From positions 1-64,000 of the forward strand of contig NZ_SLUP01000008.1 of assembly GCF_004341235.1 (NCBI RefSeq): 64,000 bases of DNA, given 5' to 3'. Below the pieces are notes generated by a model, which saw only the letters and a list, made by a program, of their open reading frames with translations, did no database searches and was not told the origin of the DNA. The position numbers and the translations under genes are program-made. This document shows, one piece after another, positions 8,068 through 16,422 of the stretch. The DNA comes from Mariniflexile fucanivorans (lineage in GTDB: Bacteria; Bacteroidota; Bacteroidia; Flavobacteriales; Flavobacteriaceae). Position 1 is the stretch's first letter. Each line of letters starts with the position of its first letter.

Positions 8068-8769
8068 TTACTTTTCCTCTTGTTTTATTTTATCAATATA
8101 GACTTGTAATTCTTTACCATATTTAGAAGCCTTCACTTTAGGTGTTAAAACACTATTTATAGTATCTAGATATTTAATTTTAGCATTATAAATTTCGGTT
8201 AGCGCTAAGTAAGGTGCTACTTCGCTGTCCTTATGGTTTAAAGCAAAATTAACGGTAAATAAATAGCGACGTTTTAAATTATTGTCAGATTTCATTTGAA
8301 TGGCATTAGATTTTGAAGTATCCCCTTCTTTTAACGCATCAAAGTTTTCTTTGATAAGGTCTAGATTTTGTTCGTTAAAACGAGATCGCATCAATTTATA
8401 TTCCTCAAATATTTTTTGCTGTTCAGAGCCCTTGATTTTTGCTCCAACCCCGAAGTTTTTAACAGAAGTTTTTATCTCTGTGATACCTTTATCAGCAAAA
8501 AACGCAATTTGATCTTCTTCAGAACTGTTTTTATCTAAAAATAAATAAAACATTTCAGGTGATTCTAAAGAAGATGCATGTAATGTAATTTCCGATTGTC
8601 CATTTACTGCAACGGTATCAATAGTAATAAGGTTGTCATTTTTTATTTTTTTCAAATGAATGACACCTTTTTTTAAACCATCTACTTGAACTTTTACTGT
8701 TAAATCGTTCTGTTCTTTGCTACATGCAATAATTAATAACGATAATAAAATGTATGCTACTTTTTTCAT
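8068..8769 (-). CDS. DUF4369-type lipoprotein
   Basis: A 233-residue lipoprotein: N-terminal hydrophobic stretch ending in the lipobox LLIIACSK, then a beta-rich domain (LTVKVQVDGLKKGVIHLKKI) typical of DUF4369, which in Bacteroidota usually precedes a TlpA-like thioredoxin domain. Here the rest is helical (EQQKIFEEYKLMRSRF and onward) and no CxxC thioredoxin motif is present, so this is a stand-alone or truncated form. Function unknown; location is the outer or inner membrane periplasmic face. Confidence 0.8.
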   Translation of the reverse strand: MKKVAYILLSLLIIACSKEQNDLTVKVQVDGLKKGVIHLKKIKNDNLITIDTVAVNGQSEITLHASSLESPEMFYLFLDKNSSEEDQIAFFADKGITEIKTSVKNFGVGAKIKGSEQQKIFEEYKLMRSRFNEQNLDLIKENFDALKEGDTSKSNAIQMKSDNNLKRRYLFTVNFALNHKDSEVAPYLALTEIYNAKIKYLDTINSVLTPKVKASKYGKELQVYIDKIKQEEK

Positions 8770-8994
8770 TAATTGATTTAGTTTTATTTAAAAGCAAATA
8801 TCTTATAATTATGTTTTAAATACTAACGGTATTCAGCTATTTATATAAATCAAATTAATAAAAATTTATTTTACTAATTTTTTATTTTGGCACAGTAGTT
8901 GATAAATGTTGTTTAGTTGCAAATTCTACATGATTTATTGAGTGGTTACTTTAAATTAGAAATTGTAATTCATATTTTAGTTGGTTAGTTAGTA

Positions 8995-9022
8995 AAAAAG
9001 CATCCTTTTCAGGGTGCTTTTT
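8995..9022 (+). terminator. Orphan plus-strand terminator
   Basis: AAAGCATCC / GGGTGCTTT stem followed by a run of T. No plus-strand gene precedes it within 1.5 kb, so it may end a small RNA beginning around 8890. Confidence 0.65.
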
Positions 9023-9054
9023 TTATGGAAAAACACTTCTTGAAAATGTAATTC

Positions 9055-9111
9055 ATCGTTGAAATGCAATATTTCATCTTTAAATGTTAAAATTAAATGC
9101 ATTTCAACGAT
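9055..9111. repeat. 14-bp perfect inverted repeat
   Basis: ATCGTTGAAATGCA at 9055-9068 and its exact reverse complement TGCATTTCAACGAT at 9098-9111, separated by 29 AT-rich bases. A related half-site ATTTAATCG follows at 9121. It could be an operator pair or an RNA stem; the partner is unknown. Confidence 0.7.
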
Positions 9112-9272
9112 TTATAATGTATTTAATCGTTAGTATTCATTTATAATTATATCTTTGAGGTGTACTAAATAACACACTTTTTAGTTCAATGGATTAATTA
9201 ATTAATATTTGCATTATGTTGTTGAAATAGTAACCCTAAATCTACATCGTAATAAATAAAGCAAATTGAAAG

Positions 9273-9303
9273 AAAACCGAGTTTGAGGGAACTCGGTTTT
9301 TTT
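9273..9303. terminator. Terminator of the DoxX-like gene, possibly bidirectional
   Basis: Perfect 11-bp stem AAAACCGAGTT / AACTCGGTTTT with loop TGAGGG. The T-run is strongest on the plus strand, but it sits 27 bases after the minus-strand gene stop. Confidence 0.72.
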
Positions 9304-9329
9304 GTGTTTAAATTTTAATGTTTTTTGTT

Positions 9330-9689
9330 TTATAGGCTGAAATAAGAGTAAGCCCAATAAATAAGCAAAAATTGCATAGGAATTCTTAATATAAGTATCC
9401 ACTTTGGCAAACCTCCAGAAGCTTTTTTACTGGAAAGCATATAAAAATGTACCAATAGGAAAACGATTAGCATGGTTATAATAAAGAAGAGGGATATGTT
9501 TTTTACTAATGGAACGCATACCATAATACCTAAAAATATTTCTGCAATACCACTTAAATACACCAACAACTTGTGTTTTGGTAAATAAAGTGGCATAATA
9601 CGTAAGTAAATTTTTGGTTTTATAAAGTGGTTGATGCCTGCTGCTATATAAAGAATAGCCATTAGGTATAAATGCCAAGGATAGTTCAT
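9330..9689 (-). CDS. DoxX-like four-helix membrane protein
   Basis: A 119-residue integral membrane protein with four hydrophobic segments: LYLMAILYIAAGINHFI, LLVYLSGIAEIFLGIMV, ISLFFIITMLIVFLLVHFYM and MQFLLIYWAYSYF. The AGINHF motif after helix 1 and the ISGIAEI-like motif in helix 2 are typical of the DoxX/DUF417-like family in Bacteroidota. Biochemical role is not established for this branch. Divergent from the VanX-type gene at 9735 with only 45 bases between starts, so promoters overlap. Confidence 0.82.
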   Translation of the reverse strand: MNYPWHLYLMAILYIAAGINHFIKPKIYLRIMPLYLPKHKLLVYLSGIAEIFLGIMVCVPLVKNISLFFIITMLIVFLLVHFYMLSSKKASGGLPKWILILRIPMQFLLIYWAYSYFSL

Positions 9690-9734
9690 GTCTTAAGTTT
9701 TATTTTTTCTAAATTAGCATAATTTGTTGTAGTT

Positions 9735-10400
9735 ATGAAAAGTTATGTAACGATTTTATTTGTATTTATTTGTTTTGGTGCATTCGCACAATTACCCGAA
9801 GGATTTGTGTATGTGAAATATGTAATTCCAGATTTAGATGTAGAACTGCGTTACAATTCGAAAAATAATTTTGTTGGAAAGCGTATTGATGGTTACCAAT
9901 CTAATAAGCTTATATTAACAAAAGAGGCTGCTTTGGCTTTAAAAAACGTTCAAGAAGAATTATTAAAGCAAAATTTGTGTCTGCGTGTATATGATGGTTA
10001 CAGGCCCCAGCGTGCCGTAAACCATTTTATGCGATGGGCAAAAGAATTAAATGATACCGTAAATAAAAAAACATTTTATCCCAATGTTGATAAATCGAAT
10101 TTGTTTGTCGAAGACTATATTGCTACCAGATCTGGACACAGTAAAGGTAGTACTTTGGATGTTACCATTATTGATGGTAATACTCATGAACCCTTAGATA
10201 TGGGTAGTAATTACGATTTTTTTGGTGAAGCCTCGTGGGTTAATTACAAACATATTTCTGAAAGCCAAAAAGTGAACCGACAACTTTTACAAGAAGTGAT
10301 GCTAAAATTCGGTTTTAAAAATTACTCGAAAGAATGGTGGCATTTTACTTTAAAGAATGAACCATTTCCAATTACCTATTTCGATTTTCCTATAAAATAA
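9735..10400 (+). CDS. M15 family D-alanyl-D-alanine dipeptidase (VanX/DdpX-like)
   Basis: A 221-residue exported peptidase with a signal peptide ending GAFAQ. VanX-family motifs are present: DGYRPQRA with the catalytic arginine Arg90, the zinc motif SGHSKGSTLDVTI with ligands His135 and Asp142, and WWHFTL near residue 202 with the last His ligand preceded by the catalytic Glu. The enzyme cleaves free D-Ala-D-Ala. Without vanH/vanA neighbours it is most likely for cell-wall dipeptide recycling rather than glycopeptide resistance (inference). Confidence 0.92.
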   Translation: MKSYVTILFVFICFGAFAQLPEGFVYVKYVIPDLDVELRYNSKNNFVGKRIDGYQSNKLILTKEAALALKNVQEELLKQNLCLRVYDGYRPQRAVNHFMRWAKELNDTVNKKTFYPNVDKSNLFVEDYIATRSGHSKGSTLDVTIIDGNTHEPLDMGSNYDFFGEASWVNYKHISESQKVNRQLLQEVMLKFGFKNYSKEWWHFTLKNEPFPITYFDFPIK

Positions 10401-10411
10401 ATATGTATAAA

Positions 10412-10536
10412 AAGTGAATTAAGTTTTAGTTGTCAGGTTGAGCTTGTCGAAACCGATATTAATTATTAGAAAGTTAAAAATAGTGCGACAATCCCGATAT
10501 CTATCGAGGCACTATTACAGATAGCTATACTTTTTA
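10412..10536. repeat. Degenerate copy of the long-hairpin element
   Basis: The stretch from 10431 (GTCAGGTTGAGCTTGTCGAA) to about 10475 matches the left half of the element at 4670 and its copies, but the right half has been replaced by a different palindrome-rich sequence (GTGCGACAATCCCGATA). Outer arms GTATAAAAAGT and ACTTTTTATTATAC can still pair. It separates two convergent genes. Confidence 0.65.
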
Positions 10537-11463
10537 TTATACAGCTTCTTTATTTTCTAATTGTTTTCGCATTTGTTTGATGGTTAAAGTGCTTCCATCA
10601 TGGCTCCATCCTGGGGGGCCAAAGGCATACATCAATTTGTGATATAAGTTAGGACTCTTCTTCATATCATTCCAAATATCTTTATATTCATGTGTTAAAA
10701 TAATCAATGGATTATAAGAATTTGGTGGTTTTGTAACGCCATATTCAATATCTATTTCTTCATCTAATTCTTTCCAAGTGCCAAATATTTTATCGAACAT
10801 ATTTAAAAATCCACCATGGTTTTTATCCATATACTCTAAATTTTTAGCATGATGCACTTGGTGCATGGTATGGGTGTTAAAAATTTTTTCAATAATACCC
10901 ATTTTAGGAATGTAGGTTGAATGCAATTGAAATTGCCAAAGCGCCTCAATACCTAAACAAACAACGACCATTTCTGGAGGAAAACCAATTGCAGGAATCC
11001 ACATGTAAAAAAATGGTTTGTATAATATGGTGAACCAGCCATTTCTAACGGCGGTTCCTAAATTAAAATTATCAGAAGAATGGTGTACAATGTGTGCCGC
11101 CCATAAAAATCGCACCATATGGTTTTGGCGGTGAAACCAATAGTAGCTAAAATCGTCTAAAAATTGGCAAGCTATCCATACGTACCATGCATAACCAAAA
11201 GATTCCCAACCCATAATATTCATTCGAACACCATCTACCAAGGGGTTAAATAATTCATAAATATAATTGAAAATAATGATGGCCGAAATAGTCTTAATTA
11301 AAGGAGCCATAACTGCCGATCCAATGCCCATAGTAAGGCTAGAGGCTAAATCTTTCCAATCATAAAGGTCTTTCTTTTTATGAGTTTTACTGTAAGTAAG
11401 TTCAAGTAAAATAAGTCCTAAAAAACAAGGGACTCCATATACCAGTGGGTTTGTGAAATCCAT
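10537..11463 (-). CDS. Sterol desaturase / fatty acid hydroxylase family protein
   Basis: A 308-residue integral membrane di-iron enzyme. The histidine clusters are HRQNH, HIVHH and HQVHH, with the last in the characteristic HTMHQVHHAKN context; DKNHGG follows. Several hydrophobic segments (LVYGVPCFLGLILLEL, SLTMGIGSAVMAPLI, IIIFNYIYELF, FTILYKPFFYMWIPAIGF) surround them. Family members hydroxylate or desaturate lipid substrates using O2; bacterial ones include carotenoid and fatty-acid hydroxylases, but the substrate here is not deducible. Monocistronic. Confidence 0.92.
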   Translation of the reverse strand: MDFTNPLVYGVPCFLGLILLELTYSKTHKKKDLYDWKDLASSLTMGIGSAVMAPLIKTISAIIIFNYIYELFNPLVDGVRMNIMGWESFGYAWYVWIACQFLDDFSYYWFHRQNHMVRFLWAAHIVHHSSDNFNLGTAVRNGWFTILYKPFFYMWIPAIGFPPEMVVVCLGIEALWQFQLHSTYIPKMGIIEKIFNTHTMHQVHHAKNLEYMDKNHGGFLNMFDKIFGTWKELDEEIDIEYGVTKPPNSYNPLIILTHEYKDIWNDMKKSPNLYHKLMYAFGPPGWSHDGSTLTIKQMRKQLENKEAV

Positions 11464-11563
11464 CTATTTTTTAAATTTTAGAAATATTAGAATGATTAAT
11501 AGAATTTTTATGATTTATTATTTTTGGTGAATATACTTATTAAATAACGGAATTGAAAAAGTT

Positions 11564-12802
11564 TTAGTACCAGCGCTTCTTTTTCTTTTTAGAAGCTTCG
11601 CTTTTACGCCCTTTTTTGTGTTTGCTTTTTCCGGGCGTTCTATGAATTTCTTTTTTAGCCTTTGGGTCTAAGAGATACGGGTGATCTTCAACAACATCCA
11701 ATTGCAATTGAATAAGTTGCTGAATGGTTTGTACATAGGTTTTTTCATCCGCAGAACAAAATGAATACGCTGTTCCCAGTTTTCCAGCTCTGGCAGTTCT
11801 ACCAATACGGTGTACATAAGTTTCGGGTACGTTGGGTAAATCAAAATTTATAACCGCATCCAGTTCATTTATATCAATACCACGTGCTGCTACATCGGTA
11901 GCAATTAAGATATTTACGTTATTAGTTTTGAAGTTTTTTAAAGCGTCTTCTCTTAAATTCTGACTCTTGTCTCCATGTAAACTATCTACTTTATAGCCGT
12001 TTTTCTTGAGCGTTTCTTCCAGTTTTTCTACACCAAATTTGGTACGTCGAAAAATAAGAATACTACCTTTAATCGTATTCCTTAATACATGTAAACACAA
12101 CTCAATTTTATCCTTTTTAGGAACATAATACAAAACCTGATTCACGTTTTTTGAGGTAGACGAATTTTGCGCCACTTCCACACGTTCGGGTTCATTTAAA
12201 ATAGTGTTCGCTAGTTGTTCTACTTTAAAAGGAATGGTTGCCGAAAACAATAAAATATTTTTTTCATGTGTACAAAGGCGTTCAATTTTCTTCACATCGT
12301 CAATGAACCCCATGTCTAGCATTAAATCGGCTTCATCTAAAACCAAAGTTTCAACATAGTCAAGGTTTACAACATCTTGTTTATGTAAATCGAGCAAACG
12401 CCCAGGGGTGGCAATTAAAATATCAACACCTTTTTTTAATACATCAATTTGAGGTTCAATAGAAGCACCACCAAAAACAACCGTAGTTCTTAAATTGGTA
12501 TAGGTGCTGTATTTTTTGAAATTTTCATCTATTTGGATGGCTAATTCACGCGTCGGACTTATTATCAAGGCTCTAATTTTTTTACCTTTTTTACTTCCTT
12601 CTTGTTTATCGAACAATTGTTGTAAAATAGGTAAGGCAAAAGCAGCAGTTTTTCCCGTGCCTGTTTGGGCAGAGACAATCACATCTTTTTTTTCCAAAAC
12701 AAAAGGAATGGTTTTTTCTTGAACCAAGGTTGGGTTATCGTAACCAGCCTCGGCAACGGCTCTTAAAATAGGTCTGTTAAGTTGTAAGTCTTTAAATGAC
12801 AT
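11564..12802 (-). CDS. DEAD-box ATP-dependent RNA helicase (RhlE-like)
   Basis: A 412-residue helicase with all core motifs: Q motif (TLVQEKTIPFVL), motif I SAQTGTGKTAAF, Ia PTRELAIQ, II DEAD, III SAT, and in domain 2 LIATDVAARGID and HRIGRTARAG. The C-terminus is a short lysine-rich tail (SKHKKGRKSEASKKKKKRWY) likely to bind RNA. The architecture fits RhlE-type helicases of Bacteroidota involved in ribosome assembly or cold adaptation. A TATCTTTG box (12819-12826, minus strand) provides a short leader. Confidence 0.95.
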   Translation of the reverse strand: MSFKDLQLNRPILRAVAEAGYDNPTLVQEKTIPFVLEKKDVIVSAQTGTGKTAAFALPILQQLFDKQEGSKKGKKIRALIISPTRELAIQIDENFKKYSTYTNLRTTVVFGGASIEPQIDVLKKGVDILIATPGRLLDLHKQDVVNLDYVETLVLDEADLMLDMGFIDDVKKIERLCTHEKNILLFSATIPFKVEQLANTILNEPERVEVAQNSSTSKNVNQVLYYVPKKDKIELCLHVLRNTIKGSILIFRRTKFGVEKLEETLKKNGYKVDSLHGDKSQNLREDALKNFKTNNVNILIATDVAARGIDINELDAVINFDLPNVPETYVHRIGRTARAGKLGTAYSFCSADEKTYVQTIQQLIQLQLDVVEDHPYLLDPKAKKEIHRTPGKSKHKKGRKSEASKKKKKRWY

Positions 12803-12897
12803 GAAATATAATTTGTTGCAAAGATAACTTAAAATGTTTTGGGTTTGGCACTAATGATTTAGGCATGAAAAATATAAGAACAAACCGTTTTTTTTAT

Positions 12898-12905
12898 TAT
12901 TTTTG
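12898..12905 (+). promoter_or_regulatory. -7 box of the CLC-F gene
   Basis: TATTTTTG matches TAnnTTTG. Transcription would begin near 12911, exactly where the fluoride-type aptamer starts, which supports both assignments. Confidence 0.65.
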
Positions 12906-12911
12906 TCATTC

Positions 12912-12975
12912 AAAATTCGGCAATGAGGTCTGCCTTAAACCGTTCTACTAGGGACTAATGACATCTACTTTTAAT
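12912..12975 (+). promoter_or_regulatory. Fluoride riboswitch (crcB motif)
   Basis: The RNA shows the crcB-motif layout: stem GGC (12919-12921) / GCC (12932-12934) around AATGAGGTCT, then TTAAACC, a hairpin GTTC (12942-12945) / GGAC (12952-12955), and the conserved tail CTAATGACATCTAC. These match the family order of a GATG-like loop, the AACC linker and the GATG..CCTAC segment that forms pseudoknots around fluoride. It lies 38 bases before the start of a CLC-F-type transporter gene, the commonest partner of this riboswitch. No intrinsic terminator is seen, so control may act on translation. Recognition is by eye; a covariance-model search would be decisive. Confidence 0.82.
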
Positions 12976-13012
12976 GGCTAATGCTAGTGTAGAATCATTT
13001 ATTTAAGGTAAT

Positions 13013-14317
13013 ATGAACAAAACAAAAATCAAGAAATTTTTATTCTCAATTGAACAAATAGCTTCTTTAGGATATCTTTTCAAGTGGGTTGTTATTTGCT
13101 TGGTTTTAGGCATCATTACAGGAGGTATATCCGCTTTTTTTCTATTGAGTTTAGAGTGGGCAACCAATTGGAGAGAATCTCATTTATGGGTTATCGCTTT
13201 ATTGCCTGTTGGTGGCTTCATCATTGGTTTATCTTATCATTTATTTGGGAATAGTGTTGTAAAAGGTAATAATTTATTACTTGAAGAATTTCATTCACCT
13301 AAAAAAATAATTCCATTTAGAATGGCGCCCCTTGTTTTGTTTGGAACCATTTTAACACATTTTTTCGGAGGTTCTGCAGGGCGTGAAGGAACAGCGGTTC
13401 AAATTGGTGGGGCAGTTGCAGATAGGTTTACAAAAGTTCTCAAATTATCAAAGCGAGATAGACAAATTGTATTAATTGCAGGTATAAGTGCTGGTTTTGC
13501 ATCCGTATTTGGTACGCCTTTAGCAGGTGGAATTTTCGCATTGGAAGTCTTGGTTTTAGGTAGAATTAGGCTGGATGCTATCATTCCAAGTTTTATGGCA
13601 GCAGTTTTTGCTGATTATTTTTGCCAATTTTGGAATGTTCCCCATACGCATTATCATATTGATTTGGTTCCAGATATGACACCAGTAAATTTACTATGGT
13701 CTTTATTGGCTGGAATTATTTTTGGACTTGTAGCCATGCTTTTTTCTAAATCCACCCATTTTTGGAGCAAGCTTTTTAATAGTAAAATTAAATACCCGCC
13801 GCTTCGCCCTGTAATTGGAGGAACCATTTTAGCAATTGCTATCTATTTTATGGGAACCACAAAATATATAGGGCTTGGAATACCAACTATTGTGGATGCT
13901 TTTAGCACGAATCTCAACTCTTACGACTTTTTATTAAAGGTTCTCTTTACATCATTCACCCTTGGGGCAGGTTTTAAAGGAGGCGAGGTAACGCCTTTAT
14001 TTTTTATTGGTGCTACTTTAGGGAATGTACTAATTTGGTTTATTCCTTTACCTATGGGGTTGCTTGCAGGAATGGGCTTTGTGGCTGTTTTTGCAGGAGC
14101 AACAAATACACCTATCGCTTGTACTATCATGGGAATAGAACTTTTCGGCATTGAATCTGGAGTTTTTATTGCGTTGGCTTGTTCTACAGCTTATTTGTTT
14201 TCTGGTCATTCTGGGGTTTATTCTTCACAAATTATTGGAAGCCCAAAACACAGTTCTTTGATACGAGAAAAGGGGTTGCACTTATCTGAAGTTAAAAACA
14301 AAAGAACGCCCAAATAA
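13013..14317 (+). CDS. CLC-F type fluoride/proton antiporter (voltage-gated chloride channel family)
   Basis: A 434-residue CLC protein with about ten or more hydrophobic helices. Diagnostic of the fluoride clade are GNNLLLEE at 85-92 in place of the chloride GSGIP motif, GREGT at 123-127 in place of GREGP while keeping the gating Glu125, and Val179 after Glu178 where chloride antiporters have the proton glutamate. These are established CLC-F features. The protein exports fluoride in exchange for protons, detoxifying the cytoplasm. The fluoride-type riboswitch upstream independently supports this. The following bestrophin gene is 219 bases away on the same strand. Confidence 0.88.
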   Translation: MNKTKIKKFLFSIEQIASLGYLFKWVVICLVLGIITGGISAFFLLSLEWATNWRESHLWVIALLPVGGFIIGLSYHLFGNSVVKGNNLLLEEFHSPKKIIPFRMAPLVLFGTILTHFFGGSAGREGTAVQIGGAVADRFTKVLKLSKRDRQIVLIAGISAGFASVFGTPLAGGIFALEVLVLGRIRLDAIIPSFMAAVFADYFCQFWNVPHTHYHIDLVPDMTPVNLLWSLLAGIIFGLVAMLFSKSTHFWSKLFNSKIKYPPLRPVIGGTILAIAIYFMGTTKYIGLGIPTIVDAFSTNLNSYDFLLKVLFTSFTLGAGFKGGEVTPLFFIGATLGNVLIWFIPLPMGLLAGMGFVAVFAGATNTPIACTIMGIELFGIESGVFIALACSTAYLFSGHSGVYSSQIIGSPKHSSLIREKGLHLSEVKNKRTPK

Positions 14318-14536
14318 AAGGTTTTATAGCCATACATATTTGTTTTGAATATAGAAAAACCTCTGTTTCATAATACTATGTAGATTATTAGAAATGAAGT
14401 TGCAAGTCTAATAATAGCATAAAGTATAATTTTTTGGAAAGATACATGAAAGTTATGCGAGTGATTTAGTTAATATATAAGACTTATAGTCGTAACATTT
14501 TCTAATTTTACAATTAAATTATAACAAGCGCATTTT

Positions 14537-15400
14537 ATGGTACAATACAACCCAAAAGATTGGATTACCTTTATTTTTAGATTTCATAAATCGGATACGT
14601 TTAGAAAACTGTTTCCTATGATGATATTTATTGGGCTTTATACCTACGGCGTTGGCTATTTGGAACTTGAGTATTGGAAACTTTCAGAAAAAAACCATTT
14701 ATCAAACATTACGGTCATGCACGGTATGTTGGGTTTTGTTATTTCCTTATTGTTGGTTTTTAGAACGAATACCGCTTACGATCGTTGGTGGGAAGGTAGA
14801 AAACTATGGGGAGCTTTGGTAAATAACAGCCGAAACTTAGCCATAAAATTGCATGTTATTTTAAAAGAAGAACACGATAGAAACTATTTTGAAAAGTTAA
14901 TACCAAGTTATGCTTCTATTTTGGTAAAACATTTAACCAATAAAGAAACGAGTTTGCAACTTTTTGATCATGCCGAATTAAAGATAGACCAACATAAACA
15001 CCACCCAAACCAAGTGGCAAAAATGATTTTCCAAAAGGTGAACGATTTGCACGAGCAGAAAAAAATTACAGGCGACCAACTTATTATATTAAATGCCGAA
15101 ATACAATCGTTTACCGATATTTGTGGTGCTTGCGAGCGTATTAAAAACACACCCATTCCGTATTCATACAGTGCATTTATTAAAAAATTCATATTTTTTT
15201 ACATCATGACCTTGCCTTTTGGCTATGTATTTAGCTTAGGCTACTATGCGGTACCCGTGGTTGTTTTTGTTTTTTATGTTTTAGCAAGTTTAGAATTAAT
15301 TGCTGAAGAAATTGAAGACCCATTTGGCTTTGATGCCAACGATTTACCTATTGATAAAATAGCAGCAAATATTAAAAAACATGTGGAGGAGGTGTTTTGA
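14537..15400 (+). CDS. Bestrophin family anion channel (UPF0187/YneE-like)
   Basis: A 287-residue membrane protein. The N-terminal segment with FRKLFPMMIFIGLYTYG, then the strongly conserved LLLVFRTNTAYDRWWEGRK and the pore-proximal IPYSYSAFIKKFIFFYIMT, followed by DPFGFDANDLP near the C-terminus, are bestrophin/UPF0187 signatures. Homologues form pentameric anion (or in some bacteria cation) channels in the inner membrane. Being next to a fluoride exporter raises the possibility of a role in halide balance, but its own promoter region shows no riboswitch. The ATG at 14537 starts the typical MVQYNPKDW N-terminus. Confidence 0.92.
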   Translation: MVQYNPKDWITFIFRFHKSDTFRKLFPMMIFIGLYTYGVGYLELEYWKLSEKNHLSNITVMHGMLGFVISLLLVFRTNTAYDRWWEGRKLWGALVNNSRNLAIKLHVILKEEHDRNYFEKLIPSYASILVKHLTNKETSLQLFDHAELKIDQHKHHPNQVAKMIFQKVNDLHEQKKITGDQLIILNAEIQSFTDICGACERIKNTPIPYSYSAFIKKFIFFYIMTLPFGYVFSLGYYAVPVVVFVFYVLASLELIAEEIEDPFGFDANDLPIDKIAANIKKHVEEVF

Positions 15401-15584
15401 GAGAAATTAACAACCCTAAGCTTTTAATTGGATGTTGTTTTTTTAAAATATAGTTTTAATGTTTTGATTTTGATTGGGTTAAAGAGGAATACTGTTTTTG
15501 ACGAGATTTCGAAGGGTTCGTTTAAGAGTTTGTATATGATTAGTAATTTATTAGAAGTTTTGTTATTTTTTGTCTGAATTGTAA

Positions 15585-15592
15585 TATATTTG
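15585..15592 (+). promoter_or_regulatory. -7 box of the HipA-like kinase operon
   Basis: TATATTTG, a perfect TAnnTTTG match, 23 bases before the ATG. A TTG at 15560-15562 lies 22 bases upstream, slightly longer than the common spacing. Confidence 0.6.
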
Positions 15593-15615
15593 AATTTACA
15601 ATTTCAGATTCATTA

Positions 15616-16422
15616 ATGCTTCAAATATTAAATACAATTCATAAGCCAGATAAAGTTTATCCAACAGCGGGAAATCCGATGTTAGTTACTTGTGATGATT
15701 TAGAATATTGGATTTGTAAACATAGTAGAGATGTGTCCAAATTAATTAATGAACTTTTTGGCTCAAGTTTCGCAACAATTTGGGATTTAAATACGCCCGA
15801 TATAGCTTTAATTAATGTTAAAAAAGAGCATATTCCACATAATGTTCAGGGAGTAAATTTTGATAAACCTTGTTTTGGTTCAAAGTATATTCAGTCAAGT
15901 AAAGAAATTGATGATACGATTTTGGTTATGTTTGAAGATGCTAGTTTTAGAAAGAAAATAGCAAATAGAGAGGATTTTTTAATGATAGCTTTTTTTGATA
16001 TTTGGCTTTCTAATGAAGATAGAAATCACAATAATAGTAACTTACTAATAGACTTCTCGATTCAAAATGAAATCTACTTTACAGTTTTTGATCACGATGC
16101 TATATTTAACTCCAACGCGTTGCATAGAGGAGTCTATCAAATCAATGATTTTGAATCATTGATTAATACTCAATTAGCTAATGTATTATTTAAGAGAGGA
16201 CGAAATCTTGTTAAAGTTGTTGATAACTTGGTTAAGAAGTTCTACCTTTGTACTAAAGAGTGTGAAGACAACATTGATAATATTATTGCGTTAATACCTG
16301 TAGAATGGGGAGTTAACATTGATTCTTTGGAAGACCAATTAAGAAAAAATTTGTTTACTAAAGAATGGCTTAATAGTTGCGAAAATAATTTTAGAACTCT
16401 AATTCAAGAAAACATAAAATAA
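15616..16422 (+). CDS. HipA-like kinase domain protein (HipA_2 type)
   Basis: A 268-residue protein matching the short HipA-like kinase domain found without HipB. The catalytic loop NEDRNHNNSNLL (133-144) corresponds to the DRxxxN loop of HipA kinases and FDHDAIF (158-164) to the metal-binding DFG-like motif; Lys35 in YWICKHS is a candidate ATP lysine and KPCFGSKYI (84-92) resembles the substrate-side loop. The canonical HipA N-terminal subdomain is absent. It shares a TAATG overlap with the next gene, so the two form a coupled pair. Role is unknown; by analogy a kinase toxin or stress/defence effector. Local DNA is more AT-rich than flanking housekeeping genes. Confidence 0.72.
   Translation: MLQILNTIHKPDKVYPTAGNPMLVTCDDLEYWICKHSRDVSKLINELFGSSFATIWDLNTPDIALINVKKEHIPHNVQGVNFDKPCFGSKYIQSSKEIDDTILVMFEDASFRKKIANREDFLMIAFFDIWLSNEDRNHNNSNLLIDFSIQNEIYFTVFDHDAIFNSNALHRGVYQINDFESLINTQLANVLFKRGRNLVKVVDNLVKKFYLCTKECEDNIDNIIALIPVEWGVNIDSLEDQLRKNLFTKEWLNSCENNFRTLIQENIK

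Larger units (their letters stand above)
8770..9329. other. 560-bp stretch without a recognisable gene
   Basis: No ORF above about 15 codons fits. It contains two hairpin terminators and a 14-bp inverted repeat that are listed separately. A TTATTTTGGC sequence near 8880 is one base off the -7 consensus and could start a short RNA ending at 9022. Confidence 0.5.

Noticed and set aside
9735-10400. VanX-like protein considered as a glycopeptide-resistance gene
   Set aside because: No vanH, vanA or vanRS neighbours; family members for dipeptide recycling are common.
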